A program made the position numbers and the translations under genes. A DNA stretch of 64,000 bases from Aliarcobacter trophiarum LMG 25534 (GTDB taxonomy: Bacteria; Campylobacterota; Campylobacteria; Campylobacterales; Arcobacteraceae), in the NCBI RefSeq assembly GCF_003355515.1, contig NZ_CP031367.1, positions 1,736,001 through 1,800,000 of the forward strand, in the 5' to 3' direction. The notes under the pieces were generated by a model that searched no databases, was not told where the DNA came from, and was given only the letters and a program-made list of their open reading frames with translations. Below, piece after piece: positions 49,548-56,932 of the stretch. How positions within the stretch are numbered: position 1 is the stretch's first letter; each line of letters begins with the position of its first letter.

Positions 49548-50384
49548 ATGTGTACTGTATTGAAAGTTCATCCTAGTGGGTATTATAAATGGTTAAAACA
49601 ACCTATTTCAAATTTAGAGATTGAAAATCAACAAATTTTACAAGAGATAAAAAAAGCATATAGAGAGTCAAATGGGATATATGGATATAGAAATATTCAT
49701 AAAGATTTAAAGGCTTCAAATATACATGTAAATAAGAAAAGAGTTGCAAGATTAATGAAAGAAGCAAAACTTTGTGGAATAGGAAATTATAAAAGAAAAC
49801 CAAAGCATAAGGCTGGTTCAATTCATAAAGCACATCCAAATCATTTAAAACAATGTTTTTTAACATATAAACCAAATGAATCTTGGGTTAGTGATATCAC
49901 ATATATCAGAACTTATGAAGGATGGTTATATTTAGCTACAGTTATAGATCTTTATTCAAGAAAAATAATTGGTTGGGCAACAGGACATAGACAATCAACA
50001 TCTTTAATTATTAAAGCTTTGAAAAAAACAACTCACAGAATTAAAAATCATAAAGTGATTCTTCATTCAGATCAAGGTAGCCAATATAGTTCTTATGAAT
50101 ACCAAACATTTTTAAAGCATCATAATATTATCCCAAGTATGAGCCGTAGAGGTAATTGTTATGATAATGCAGTAGCAGAGAGTTTTTTTAAGACATTAAA
50201 AAAAGAATTAGTTAGAAAAACTATATTTCATACAAGAGCAGAAGCTAGAGATAAAATATTTGAATATATAGAAATGTTTTATAACTCAAAAAGACGACAT
50301 AGTTTTTTAGATTTTATAAGTCCAAATGAATTTGAGAAAAGATACAATGATAGTGTTACTCAACCAAAGGTGTTAACTGATTAA
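49548..50384 (+). CDS. IS3-family transposase OrfB (DDE integrase core)
   Basis: 278 aa from the ATG. The same frame is open upstream (LKYAFIKEYQ), as expected for an OrfAB fusion made by frameshifting. Catalytic triad: D in WVSDITYI, D in LHSDQGSQYSS, E in YDNAVAESFFKTLKKE. HTH_21 domain near the start. Confidence 0.93.
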   Translation: MCTVLKVHPSGYYKWLKQPISNLEIENQQILQEIKKAYRESNGIYGYRNIHKDLKASNIHVNKKRVARLMKEAKLCGIGNYKRKPKHKAGSIHKAHPNHLKQCFLTYKPNESWVSDITYIRTYEGWLYLATVIDLYSRKIIGWATGHRQSTSLIIKALKKTTHRIKNHKVILHSDQGSQYSSYEYQTFLKHHNIIPSMSRRGNCYDNAVAESFFKTLKKELVRKTIFHTRAEARDKIFEYIEMFYNSKRRHSFLDFISPNEFEKRYNDSVTQPKVLTD

Positions 50385-50417
50385 AAAAGTGTCTACTAAC
50401 TTGGGGTCATTCCAATT

Positions 50418-51250
50418 ATACTACAATCGTTTCTATGTATATGCTTCATAATTAATGAGAGAAGAAGAAAACTTTTTCCTATACGAGTTAATCCCGTTAG
50501 ATAGGTATGAAATTCCCCTATTGGGAAATATTTCTCAAAATCATTACTATATGGATCTAAAATTGGTAAATTATTAGAACTTACTTCATTTTCAGCTACA
50601 TTTCTTTCACTAAGTAAGTCAATATATCTTTGATTTTCATTTACTCTAATATCTAATTGTTCTTTTTCCATAACTCTAATTTCATCTGAATAATGATCCA
50701 ACGAGGACTCAATAGCTTGATATAAAGGTGTAGTGCTATTAACTTTGAATTTTGATAAAATATTTTCTTTTGAATCGATAAATAATGTAGTACATAATTC
50801 CAAAAAATCTCTAAAAAATTCATGTGCTTCATCAATTGTAACTATTATTTTAGCTTGTGTAGGTATTTTATAGCCATCACTTTTAATTGCTTTGTGAATT
50901 ACAACAGAAATTATCAGTTCTTTTAATTTTTGTTGTTCCTCTTCACCCTTTGGTATATGATTTATATAAAGAAACAATTTTCCATTTACTATTTCTGCTA
51001 AACTTTGTTTGGATAGAGATTCAGCTGTTATATGTGCAAAAATACCTGTATCAAATAGTGCTTGAATTGTTTTATTTACTACAAAATCTTCCGATACTGA
51101 TTTATTACCCACTAATAAAAGCATTGTGTCTTTATTTGTACCAATATTGCCAATCCATTGGGATATGCTTTCTTTAGCATTATAAGATGGATTTTCAATT
51201 ATGCGTTGCATAATTGACCTTGTATTTGACCAGTTCTTATTGTTACTCAT
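50418..51250 (-). pseudogene. HerA-like ATPase, N-terminal fragment (split by IS)
   Basis: About 280 codons ending just after Walker A (YLTGLTRIGKSFLLL, then NDCSI); the last codons GMTPS of the current frame are IS sequence. The N-terminal 250 residues form a separate domain containing VTIDEAHEFFRDF. With the C-terminal fragment, the ancestral protein would be about 760 aa, of the size of DNA-translocating HerA/TraD-type ATPases. The start overlaps the preceding gene by 4 bases. Confidence 0.85.
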
Positions 51251-51885
51251 CTAGGAATCCTTTTTTTGTTAAATCTTGTAAATGCTAATAAATTTCTTTT
51301 CCAAACACCATTATAAGTATTAAAAATCTCAAATGATTGATTATTATCAAATACCTCTTCTTCAACAATAATAATGTTGTTTATTGCTACGAAAATTGTA
51401 TTTACTCTATATTGATTGTTATTTCTTAAAACATCGTTTATATCATTTACTATATTTACATCAGCACCATATCTACTTGAAAGCTCTTTTTGTATTTCAA
51501 TATGATTATCTATAATAAGTTGTCCACTATTGGTACGAAAATACAATAAATTCTTGAATCGCCATAATTTAATTTCAGGATAGTTGATTTTTTCTAGTAA
51601 ATTGTTTTGTTTAGACATTAAATCATTATATTTATTAACTTCATTATGATAAATCCATTGTCTATCATTTTCTGTATTCCAATATCTTTGTATTACATTT
51701 TCATTAGTTCTTACAGCTTGATTTAATCGATTTGTTGAATTTACAACTTCATTTTCAATTACTTGTAAAACTCCAATTAATCGGCTTCCATGATTAACCA
51801 ATTGTTCAAGTTCATTTGGATTTTCTATAGTTGTAGGACTAAAACTACCATCTTGATTTTGTTTAGTGTTAATAATATATGACAT
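51247..51885 (-). CDS. Hypothetical partner of the HerA-like ATPase
   Basis: 212 aa, Asn-rich, with a helical middle (about 40-100) and strand-rich C-terminal half (IFVAINNIIIVEEEVF). No family recognised and no membrane segment. Overlaps the ATPase start by 4 bases, so the two proteins are likely made together and interact. Confidence 0.6.
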   Translation of the reverse strand: MSYIINTKQNQDGSFSPTTIENPNELEQLVNHGSRLIGVLQVIENEVVNSTNRLNQAVRTNENVIQRYWNTENDRQWIYHNEVNKYNDLMSKQNNLLEKINYPEIKLWRFKNLLYFRTNSGQLIIDNHIEIQKELSSRYGADVNIVNDINDVLRNNNQYRVNTIFVAINNIIIVEEEVFDNNQSFEIFNTYNGVWKRNLLAFTRFNKKRIPR

Positions 51886-51915
51886 CTTTCTTCCTCTATA
51901 TATTAAATTTTATTG

Positions 51916-51970
51916 AAAAACTACATTCTACTAAAGCCTTTAAATAAGGCTTTAGTAGAATGTAGTTTTT
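51916..51970. terminator. 25-bp perfect hairpin
   Basis: Arms 51916-51940 and 51946-51970 are perfect reverse complements with a 5-base loop, and the arms end in A/T runs. It lies between the primase-like gene and the ATPase-partner gene. Probably a strong terminator for the primase transcript; an origin-type hairpin is possible. Confidence 0.7.
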
Positions 51971-51979
51971 ATTAAATGT

Positions 51980-53248
51980 TCATGCAAATTTTGCAAACCA
52001 AACGTTACCTGTTCCTCTTCTTGTTGCTTCAAAACCTAATGCTTTTAATTCTCTATTAAAATATCCTCTACCTAATGGTTCTTCATCATGTAATTCACAA
52101 AATAATTCATATTGTTTTAGAATATTTTCATAAGTAGTAACTATAGATTTTGAATTATTTTCAGTTTTTATAAGATTTGTTTCTTTTACAAACAAATTAA
52201 CAAAATTAAATCTATCTTTAAAATCTTCACACTCTTTTGATATATATATTTTTTTAGTTTTTATAATTTCTTTAGCACCTTCAAATAGCCAATTAAAAAT
52301 TTCAAATTTATAGTTTTCAATTATAGTAATATAATTTTCATCATCAAATGTAATTTGACAATTTACAAATATGATTTTTTCTAAAGATTTTGTATCTTTT
52401 GATATATTTTCATAATCAATAAATAAATCTTCTAACTTTGCATTTTCATTATTAAAATAATTTGAAATTAAATCTTGAGGTATCACTTCTTTAAATATAT
52501 TGATAAAAGAAGTTGACTGAATTTTGTTTAGTCCATATAAACAAATTTTTTTATCATCGTTAAAATTCTTTACTAAAATTTTTGAGATTACTTGTTGTAG
52601 AGTTTTTTGAATTTCAGCAGAAGAGATAATAGTATTAAGTAATTTTATAAAATTATCATTATTAGCATTTTCAATATATTCAAAATTAAGTATATATTTA
52701 AGAAAATACTTTGGATGATGTTCTTCAAGTTGTACACCATTTTTACTAATATTTAGAATCCCATTTTGTAAGTTGATACATGTAGAATCTTTTAATACAA
52801 GTTCTTCAAAATAAGCATCTTGAATAAATTGCTTGAGTAATTTATTAATAAATGTTACACTTGAAGCTATATATTGTGGAATTCCTACTTTCTTTGCTGC
52901 TGCTTTAAGAAAATTAATTAACAAAGCTGAATTTATTTTTATCCAATATTGGGCATTAAAAATATAAAACTCTTTTTTATCTTGAGCAAACATATAATTA
53001 ATTTTTATTGCATATCCTAGTAGCATTTTTGAAAATGTTACAACATAAGCCTCTTTAACATTAATCTTTCCTCCGAGTGAATTTGAATTTATCAACTCAA
53101 AAATCTTTGACCATTGCTCAGCATTTAAAGGAGTTAATTCATCTAATAAATTTGATAAAGCTTCTTTTACTCCTTGATTTTCTGTAGTATAGTTGTCAAT
53201 AAACTCATCTTCTGCATCGAATATATTGTTTTTAAGTATATTACTCAT
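51980..53248 (-). CDS. D5/P4-type primase-helicase relative lacking Walker A
   Basis: 422 aa. The D5_N-type region (LVLKDSTCINLQNGILNI, HHPKYFLKYILNFEY) and C-terminal parts (FEIFNWLFEGAKEI, FVNLFVKETN, FEATRRGTGNVWF) fit phage/plasmid primase-helicases. At the place of the P-loop it reads KICLYGLNKIQSTSF instead of GxGxNGKST, so ATP binding is probably lost. It lacks the N-terminal primase domain. May act as an origin-binding factor, or be a decaying gene. Confidence 0.7.
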   Translation of the reverse strand: MSNILKNNIFDAEDEFIDNYTTENQGVKEALSNLLDELTPLNAEQWSKIFELINSNSLGGKINVKEAYVVTFSKMLLGYAIKINYMFAQDKKEFYIFNAQYWIKINSALLINFLKAAAKKVGIPQYIASSVTFINKLLKQFIQDAYFEELVLKDSTCINLQNGILNISKNGVQLEEHHPKYFLKYILNFEYIENANNDNFIKLLNTIISSAEIQKTLQQVISKILVKNFNDDKKICLYGLNKIQSTSFINIFKEVIPQDLISNYFNNENAKLEDLFIDYENISKDTKSLEKIIFVNCQITFDDENYITIIENYKFEIFNWLFEGAKEIIKTKKIYISKECEDFKDRFNFVNLFVKETNLIKTENNSKSIVTTYENILKQYELFCELHDEEPLGRGYFNRELKALGFEATRRGTGNVWFAKFA

Positions 53249-53263
53249 AATACACTAACCATA

Positions 53264-53518
53264 TTAATTAAAATTATTCATCATGAAAGAAGCTACAGAA
53301 TCTATAGGAAAAACTATCCTTGGTTTTTTAGATTTACCAATTTTTCTGTAATTTGGAAGCCCTATTCCTTCTTTTAAAAGTTTATCTAAGAAAGATAAGC
53401 TAATTCCTATCTCATCAGCAGTTTCTTGGCGTGAGATTCCAAGTCTTCCATATTTATTAAGAAGATAATCTGTGTAGTATTTTTTATCTTTAAGTTCATT
53501 TCTTTCATCTAAAAACAT
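53264..53518 (-). CDS. AlpA-like DNA-binding regulator
   Basis: 84 aa with a winged-helix MerR/AlpA pattern: ISRQETADEIGISLSFLDKLL, then IGKSKKPRIVFPIDSVASFM. AlpA proteins control integrase or primase genes and can act as excisionase. Immediately upstream of the primase-like gene. Confidence 0.75.
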   Translation of the reverse strand: MFLDERNELKDKKYYTDYLLNKYGRLGISRQETADEIGISLSFLDKLLKEGIGLPNYRKIGKSKKPRIVFPIDSVASFMMNNFN

Positions 53519-53631
53519 TTTATATCCTTTTATTCACTACAAATAGTTTTATAGCTTTATAAAAAGAATTTTAGTTCATTAAAACTTAAATTTTGTTTAA
53601 CTATATAATAATATTAACAAATAATATTTAA

Positions 53632-54303
53632 TTAAGTATTTTTATTGCTTTTCAATATTTCTATTTCCTTTTTTAATTCAATATTTTCAGTATAAAGTTC
53701 AATAGCTGTTTCAACTTGCTTACTAATTTTATTGTTTGATGCAAAAGCTCTTAAACTAGTTTCTTTCATACCTATGGCATCTGCTAAGTCTTTTAAGCGT
53801 AAATCATATTTATCACAAGTAAATTTGATAATATTTTGTTTTTCTGTTAAACCTATAATATTCTTCACTTCTTCATTAGTGTATTCAATAGGATAAGATA
53901 TATAATTTTGATTGATTTGTTCTTTTAATAGCTCTTTATTTTGAAAATATTCAGCATTTGAAAGTTGCTGATCTATAAATTTTTTATCCATATGATATTT
54001 TTTTTCTAAATTATCAAGTTTTTCTTGAACCCCTTCTATTGCACCATTATTTATTTTTGATAATTTTTGAAAAAAAATCAAAATAATCTCATTAAAATTT
54101 GTTGTTTGATATGTGCCTAAAGATTTATCTGCATAAATTATTTCTACTTCAAAGAATGCAGGATTATGTATTCTCTTAAATACTAATTTACTATCAATCC
54201 CTTTTCTAAGCTTTGGAACAATTAATGTATCTTTTGTAGCGGATGGAATTACTCTTGCTTGCATTTTTTTCCTATAAACATTTTCAATTATAAAGTTAGC
54301 CAC
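53632..54303 (-). CDS. Hypothetical protein with C-terminal helix-turn-helix
   Basis: 223 aa. The N-terminal part (VIPSATKDTLIVPKLRKGI) is not recognised; residues 165-205 (LRLKDLADAIGMKETSLRAFASNN) look like an HTH, followed by a short coiled coil. Possibly a regulator of the element. Confidence 0.5.
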   Translation of the reverse strand: MANFIIENVYRKKMQARVIPSATKDTLIVPKLRKGIDSKLVFKRIHNPAFFEVEIIYADKSLGTYQTTNFNEIILIFFQKLSKINNGAIEGVQEKLDNLEKKYHMDKKFIDQQLSNAEYFQNKELLKEQINQNYISYPIEYTNEEVKNIIGLTEKQNIIKFTCDKYDLRLKDLADAIGMKETSLRAFASNNKISKQVETAIELYTENIELKKEIEILKSNKNT

Positions 54304-54310
54304 AATTGTA

Positions 54311-54403
54311 ATGAAACTCTTATTTAATGCTGATAAAACTCAAAAACCAAGAATAGTTTTTCCTGTAGATGCAATAGCTGAATTTATGATATTAAATTTG
54401 TAG
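54311..54403 (+). pseudogene. Inverted AlpA-like C-terminal remnant
   Basis: A plus-strand 30-codon frame reads DKTQKPRIVFPVDAIAEFM, nearly the same as KSKKPRIVFPIDSVASFM of the intact AlpA-like gene, but in the opposite orientation and lacking the HTH. It is a relic of a second AlpA gene. Confidence 0.65.
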
Positions 54404-54438
54404 AAGATAAAATTATGTGAGTATAAAAAATATAAAAG

Positions 54439-54473
54439 TAAAAGGATAATTGGATTTTCCAATTATCCTTTTA
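54439..54473 (-). terminator. Terminator of the zeta operon
   Basis: A perfect 16-bp stem (54439-54454 with 54458-54473) with a 3-base loop, overlapping the stop of the small partner gene and followed by a T-rich tract on the minus strand. Confidence 0.75.
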
Positions 54474-54683
54474 TTTATTAAAAAATTTTTCTGTAATTAT
54501 TTTTTCTTGTAGCTGAATATTTTTAGCCATTTGTCTAATTTTTTCATCTTCTTCATAAAGAGCCATTTTTTGTTTTACAAACTCTTCAGCACCAGCTATA
54601 TTTTTAGATTTATTAATTATTTCTTGTTGCAATTCATTTATTCTATTTAGTGCATTTTTCATAAAATTATTATCTAATTTCAA
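54471..54683 (-). CDS. Small helical protein, putative zeta partner/antitoxin
   Basis: 70 aa, fully helical (MKNALNRINELQQEIINKS, EKIITEKFFNK). Overlaps the zeta gene stop by 4 bases. Unlike the epsilon-zeta order, it follows the toxin. Antitoxin role is inferred only from coupling. Confidence 0.5.
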   Translation of the reverse strand: MKLDNNFMKNALNRINELQQEIINKSKNIAGAEEFVKQKMALYEEDEKIRQMAKNIQLQEKIITEKFFNK

Positions 54684-55330
54684 AATTTTTCTCCGATTTT
54701 ATTTATAATAAAAGCATCATCAACATTTTTATAAAAAGAATCATTTTCCTTGTCTATAAAATGTAAATTTATACTCTCTTTAAATATTGATTTTAACTCC
54801 AAAACCGTATTGTAAGAGTTAATATTACTTCTTATAAATACATCCTTTGGAACTTTCCTATGCGTTACAACTTCTCGTCTGGTTGCATATTCAAAGCAAA
54901 CTTTTGGATCGTTATAAATATAATATATATCAACATTATAGTCTCTTTTTAATAATCTTTCAATATTTTGAATAGCCAAATCAACATTAGATAAATTTGA
55001 ATCTAAAATTATTGAAAAGCCCTGCTTTAAAGAGTAATTAAAAAGTTCATTGAATCCTCGGCTTGAAGCTTTTTGGAATAAATCTGAATTTTGTCCATCA
55101 TACCCAACAGGTTTAAAAAAATCTCTTATATTATCTGTATCGATATGTAAAAAATTTGGATTTGTCTCTTTAAAGAAAATACTTAATTCGGTTTTGCCAA
55201 CCCCACTCATACCAGCAGTAAAAATGGCAATTTTTTCATCAATAGGATTTATATTTGTTGTATATTCCTGTAAAAAAGCATTCTTATTTTTGTTTAAATA
55301 ATCAATTGCAATTTTTTCAAATTTATTCAA
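54680..55330 (-). CDS. Zeta-toxin family kinase
   Basis: 216 aa from the TTG at 55328-55330 (LNKFEKIAIDYLN), which has AGGA 7 bases upstream; an ATG at 55363 is an alternative. Walker A is FTAGMSGVGKTELSIFF; HIDTDNIRDFFKPVGYDG and ATRREVVTHRKVPKD carry the conserved Asp/Arg residues of zeta toxins, which phosphorylate UDP-N-acetylglucosamine. Next to the integrase; typical of element-stabilising toxin-antitoxin modules. Confidence 0.82.
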   Translation of the reverse strand: MNKFEKIAIDYLNKNKNAFLQEYTTNINPIDEKIAIFTAGMSGVGKTELSIFFKETNPNFLHIDTDNIRDFFKPVGYDGQNSDLFQKASSRGFNELFNYSLKQGFSIILDSNLSNVDLAIQNIERLLKRDYNVDIYYIYNDPKVCFEYATRREVVTHRKVPKDVFIRSNINSYNTVLELKSIFKESINLHFIDKENDSFYKNVDDAFIINKIGEKF

Positions 55331-55413
55331 ATTAAAATCCTCTCTTCTAAATGTAAAAAACATTATATCTTTAAAACTCTTTTATTAATAACTTTTATTT
55401 TAAATAATTAACA

Positions 55414-56556
55414 TCATGAGTATAAATTATTTAATGCATCTTGAGTACCTTTATGTAGCTCAACTTTTGTGTATCTTTCTGTCATTTGAAGTCTACTATG
55501 ACTCATAAGTTTTTTAACATCTAAAATATTTACATTTGAATTTTTTACTAAATGCGTTGCAAATGTATGCCTAAATGTATAAAATGTTACTCGATGTTTT
55601 CTATCATTTCTATCAAATCCTCTATTAAACAAATCATCAAGAAGTGGTTGTATTTGACCTTTCATTCCTTCATAAGTAATTGGTCTAGTTGTGTCAGTTT
55701 TTGGATTATCAGGATGAAAAATATAGTCATCTGGTTTTAAATCTTTTGTTGCTTCTATTAGTTTCTGAAATAAAGACTCTATAAGTGGAACTGGATATCT
55801 TTTCCCTTTTTTAAGAGCTGGAAATGTTAATGTTCTATTAGGAATATCTAAATCTTTTTTTTGTGTGGTGATTATTGCTTGTGGTCTAGCTCCTGTACCA
55901 AGAGCAACACAAACATATAAATATGCTTTTGGCTTATGAATTAAACAATCAAAGAGATGTTTTATTTCATTTGTAGATAAAACCCTTTCTCTTTCATTTT
56001 GTGGATCTTTTATAGATATTTTGCTAAGAGGATTAGCAATATTTTCTAACTCTTTAAACTCTTTAATACCAAAGTTAATTATAGCCTTAAATGTTGCATG
56101 ATAACTATTTATAGAAGCCTGTTTATATTCACCTTTAAAAACATTTAACCATTTATCTATGGACTCTTTATTTATTTCATCTATAGCTTTATTACCAAAA
56201 TATGGCTCTATTTTATTTTGATATTTAAAAAGTGACTCTTTGAATATGTTTGGCTTAGAGCGTGTTTCATAATCTTTAAAATACTCAACAGCTACAGTAT
56301 TTAATATAAGCTTTTTAACTGCTTTTCTTTTCTTTATAAAATCAGGCTCATCTCCATCTAATTTTATTTTACTAATAGTCTCAATTCTCTTTCTATTTGC
56401 ATATGCTTCGTTAATATTATGTGAAGCCAATCCAACTTTTACCCATTTTTTCACTCCATTTATATCTTTATAGGTAAATTCAAATACTCTATCATTATTA
56501 GCTAAGTCCCGATAATAAACGCCTACATACTTTTTTGATTTGATTCTTTTTGACAT
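55414..56556 (-). CDS. int: Tyrosine-recombinase integrase
   Basis: 380 aa. N-terminal SAM-like core-binding domain (about 75-170) and catalytic domain with Arg in ALGTGARPQAI, the Lys region TLTFPALKKGKRYPV, H-x-x-R in FYTFRHTFATHLV, and HSRLQMTERYTKV with the second His and the nucleophile Tyr. All catalytic residues appear intact. 155 bases from the right core repeat, with the 18-bp arm-type repeat just upstream of its start. Confidence 0.94.
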   Translation of the reverse strand: MSKRIKSKKYVGVYYRDLANNDRVFEFTYKDINGVKKWVKVGLASHNINEAYANRKRIETISKIKLDGDEPDFIKKRKAVKKLILNTVAVEYFKDYETRSKPNIFKESLFKYQNKIEPYFGNKAIDEINKESIDKWLNVFKGEYKQASINSYHATFKAIINFGIKEFKELENIANPLSKISIKDPQNERERVLSTNEIKHLFDCLIHKPKAYLYVCVALGTGARPQAIITTQKKDLDIPNRTLTFPALKKGKRYPVPLIESLFQKLIEATKDLKPDDYIFHPDNPKTDTTRPITYEGMKGQIQPLLDDLFNRGFDRNDRKHRVTFYTFRHTFATHLVKNSNVNILDVKKLMSHSRLQMTERYTKVELHKGTQDALNNLYS

Positions 56557-56562
56557 AAATCG

Positions 56563-56580
56563 TGCTACCCTATAGCTACC
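56563..56580. repeat. Probable integrase arm-type site, right
   Basis: TGCTACCCTATAGCTACC, identical to 33107-33124. It lies 7 bases upstream of the integrase start codon, so integrase binding here could also repress its own gene. Confidence 0.65.
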
Positions 56581-56707
56581 CTTTCTTTATATTTTAAGCC
56601 ATTTTTGTACATTTTTATAGATTTTATTATATTTGGAAAAGCTTTACAAAGTGCTTAATTATGGGGTTTTACAGTATTATGTAGTTTTGTGGATTTAACG
56701 ATTTTAA

Positions 56708-56731
56708 TAATTATCAATCATTAAAATCATC
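56708..56731. repeat. attR: displaced 5' end of trpG
   Basis: Core TTATCAATCATTAAAA (56711-56726). On the minus strand the original trpG start remains: a GAAGGGA site, then ATG and codons for MILMIDNY followed by a stop. The element has cut it off from the rest of trpG. Confidence 0.75.
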
Positions 56732-56898
56732 TATTTTTATTCCCTTCAAAATCTATTATGCTATTTTAAATAATTTTATCATAATTTATGGCTAGTTATT
56801 TATATATTTTATACTATTTTTATAGTATAAAAAGTTTTAAATTATATCTAATTGTAATTAGAATATTGTTTAATATGATTAAAAGTTGTTAGCTTTAA
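56732..56898. other. Original trpG upstream region
   Basis: AT-rich, no gene. It probably holds the former trpG promoter, now cut off from its gene. Confidence 0.4.
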
Positions 56899-56922
56899 AA
56901 GCTAGGACTTAAGTCCCAGCTT
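56899..56922 (-). terminator. Terminator of the retention-module gene
   Basis: 12-base arms AAGCTAGGACTT / AAGTCCCAGCTT with one mismatch, 11 bases after the stop of the minus-strand gene. Confidence 0.55.
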
Positions 56923-56932
56923 AAAGAAGATA

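Larger units (their letters stand above)
49126..50414 (+). mobile_element. IS3-family insertion sequence
   Basis: 1289 bp with imperfect terminal inverted repeats starting TGGAATGACCCCAA (14 identical bases, then 3 mismatches, then AGTAGACA). Flanked by a 3-bp target duplication ATT (49123-49125 and 50415-50417). Two overlapping-phase frames orfA and orfB are present. Looks intact. Confidence 0.93.
33016..56726. mobile_element. Integrative element inserted at the 5' end of trpG
   Basis: About 23.7 kb bounded by a 16-bp direct repeat (33016-33031 and 56711-56726), with a tyrosine integrase just inside the right end. Inside are an HUH initiator, a Rad52-type annealing protein, DUF932, a HerA-like ATPase, a P4-type primase, an AlpA regulator, a zeta toxin and a D-arabinose-type glycan operon. 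No capsid, tail, relaxosome or mating-pore genes were recognised. Boundaries rest on the repeat and on restoration of trpG; they were not tested against an empty site. Confidence 0.75.

Noticed and set aside
53174-53377. Plus-strand frame across the primase start
   Set aside because: Antisense shadow of two well-supported minus-strand genes.
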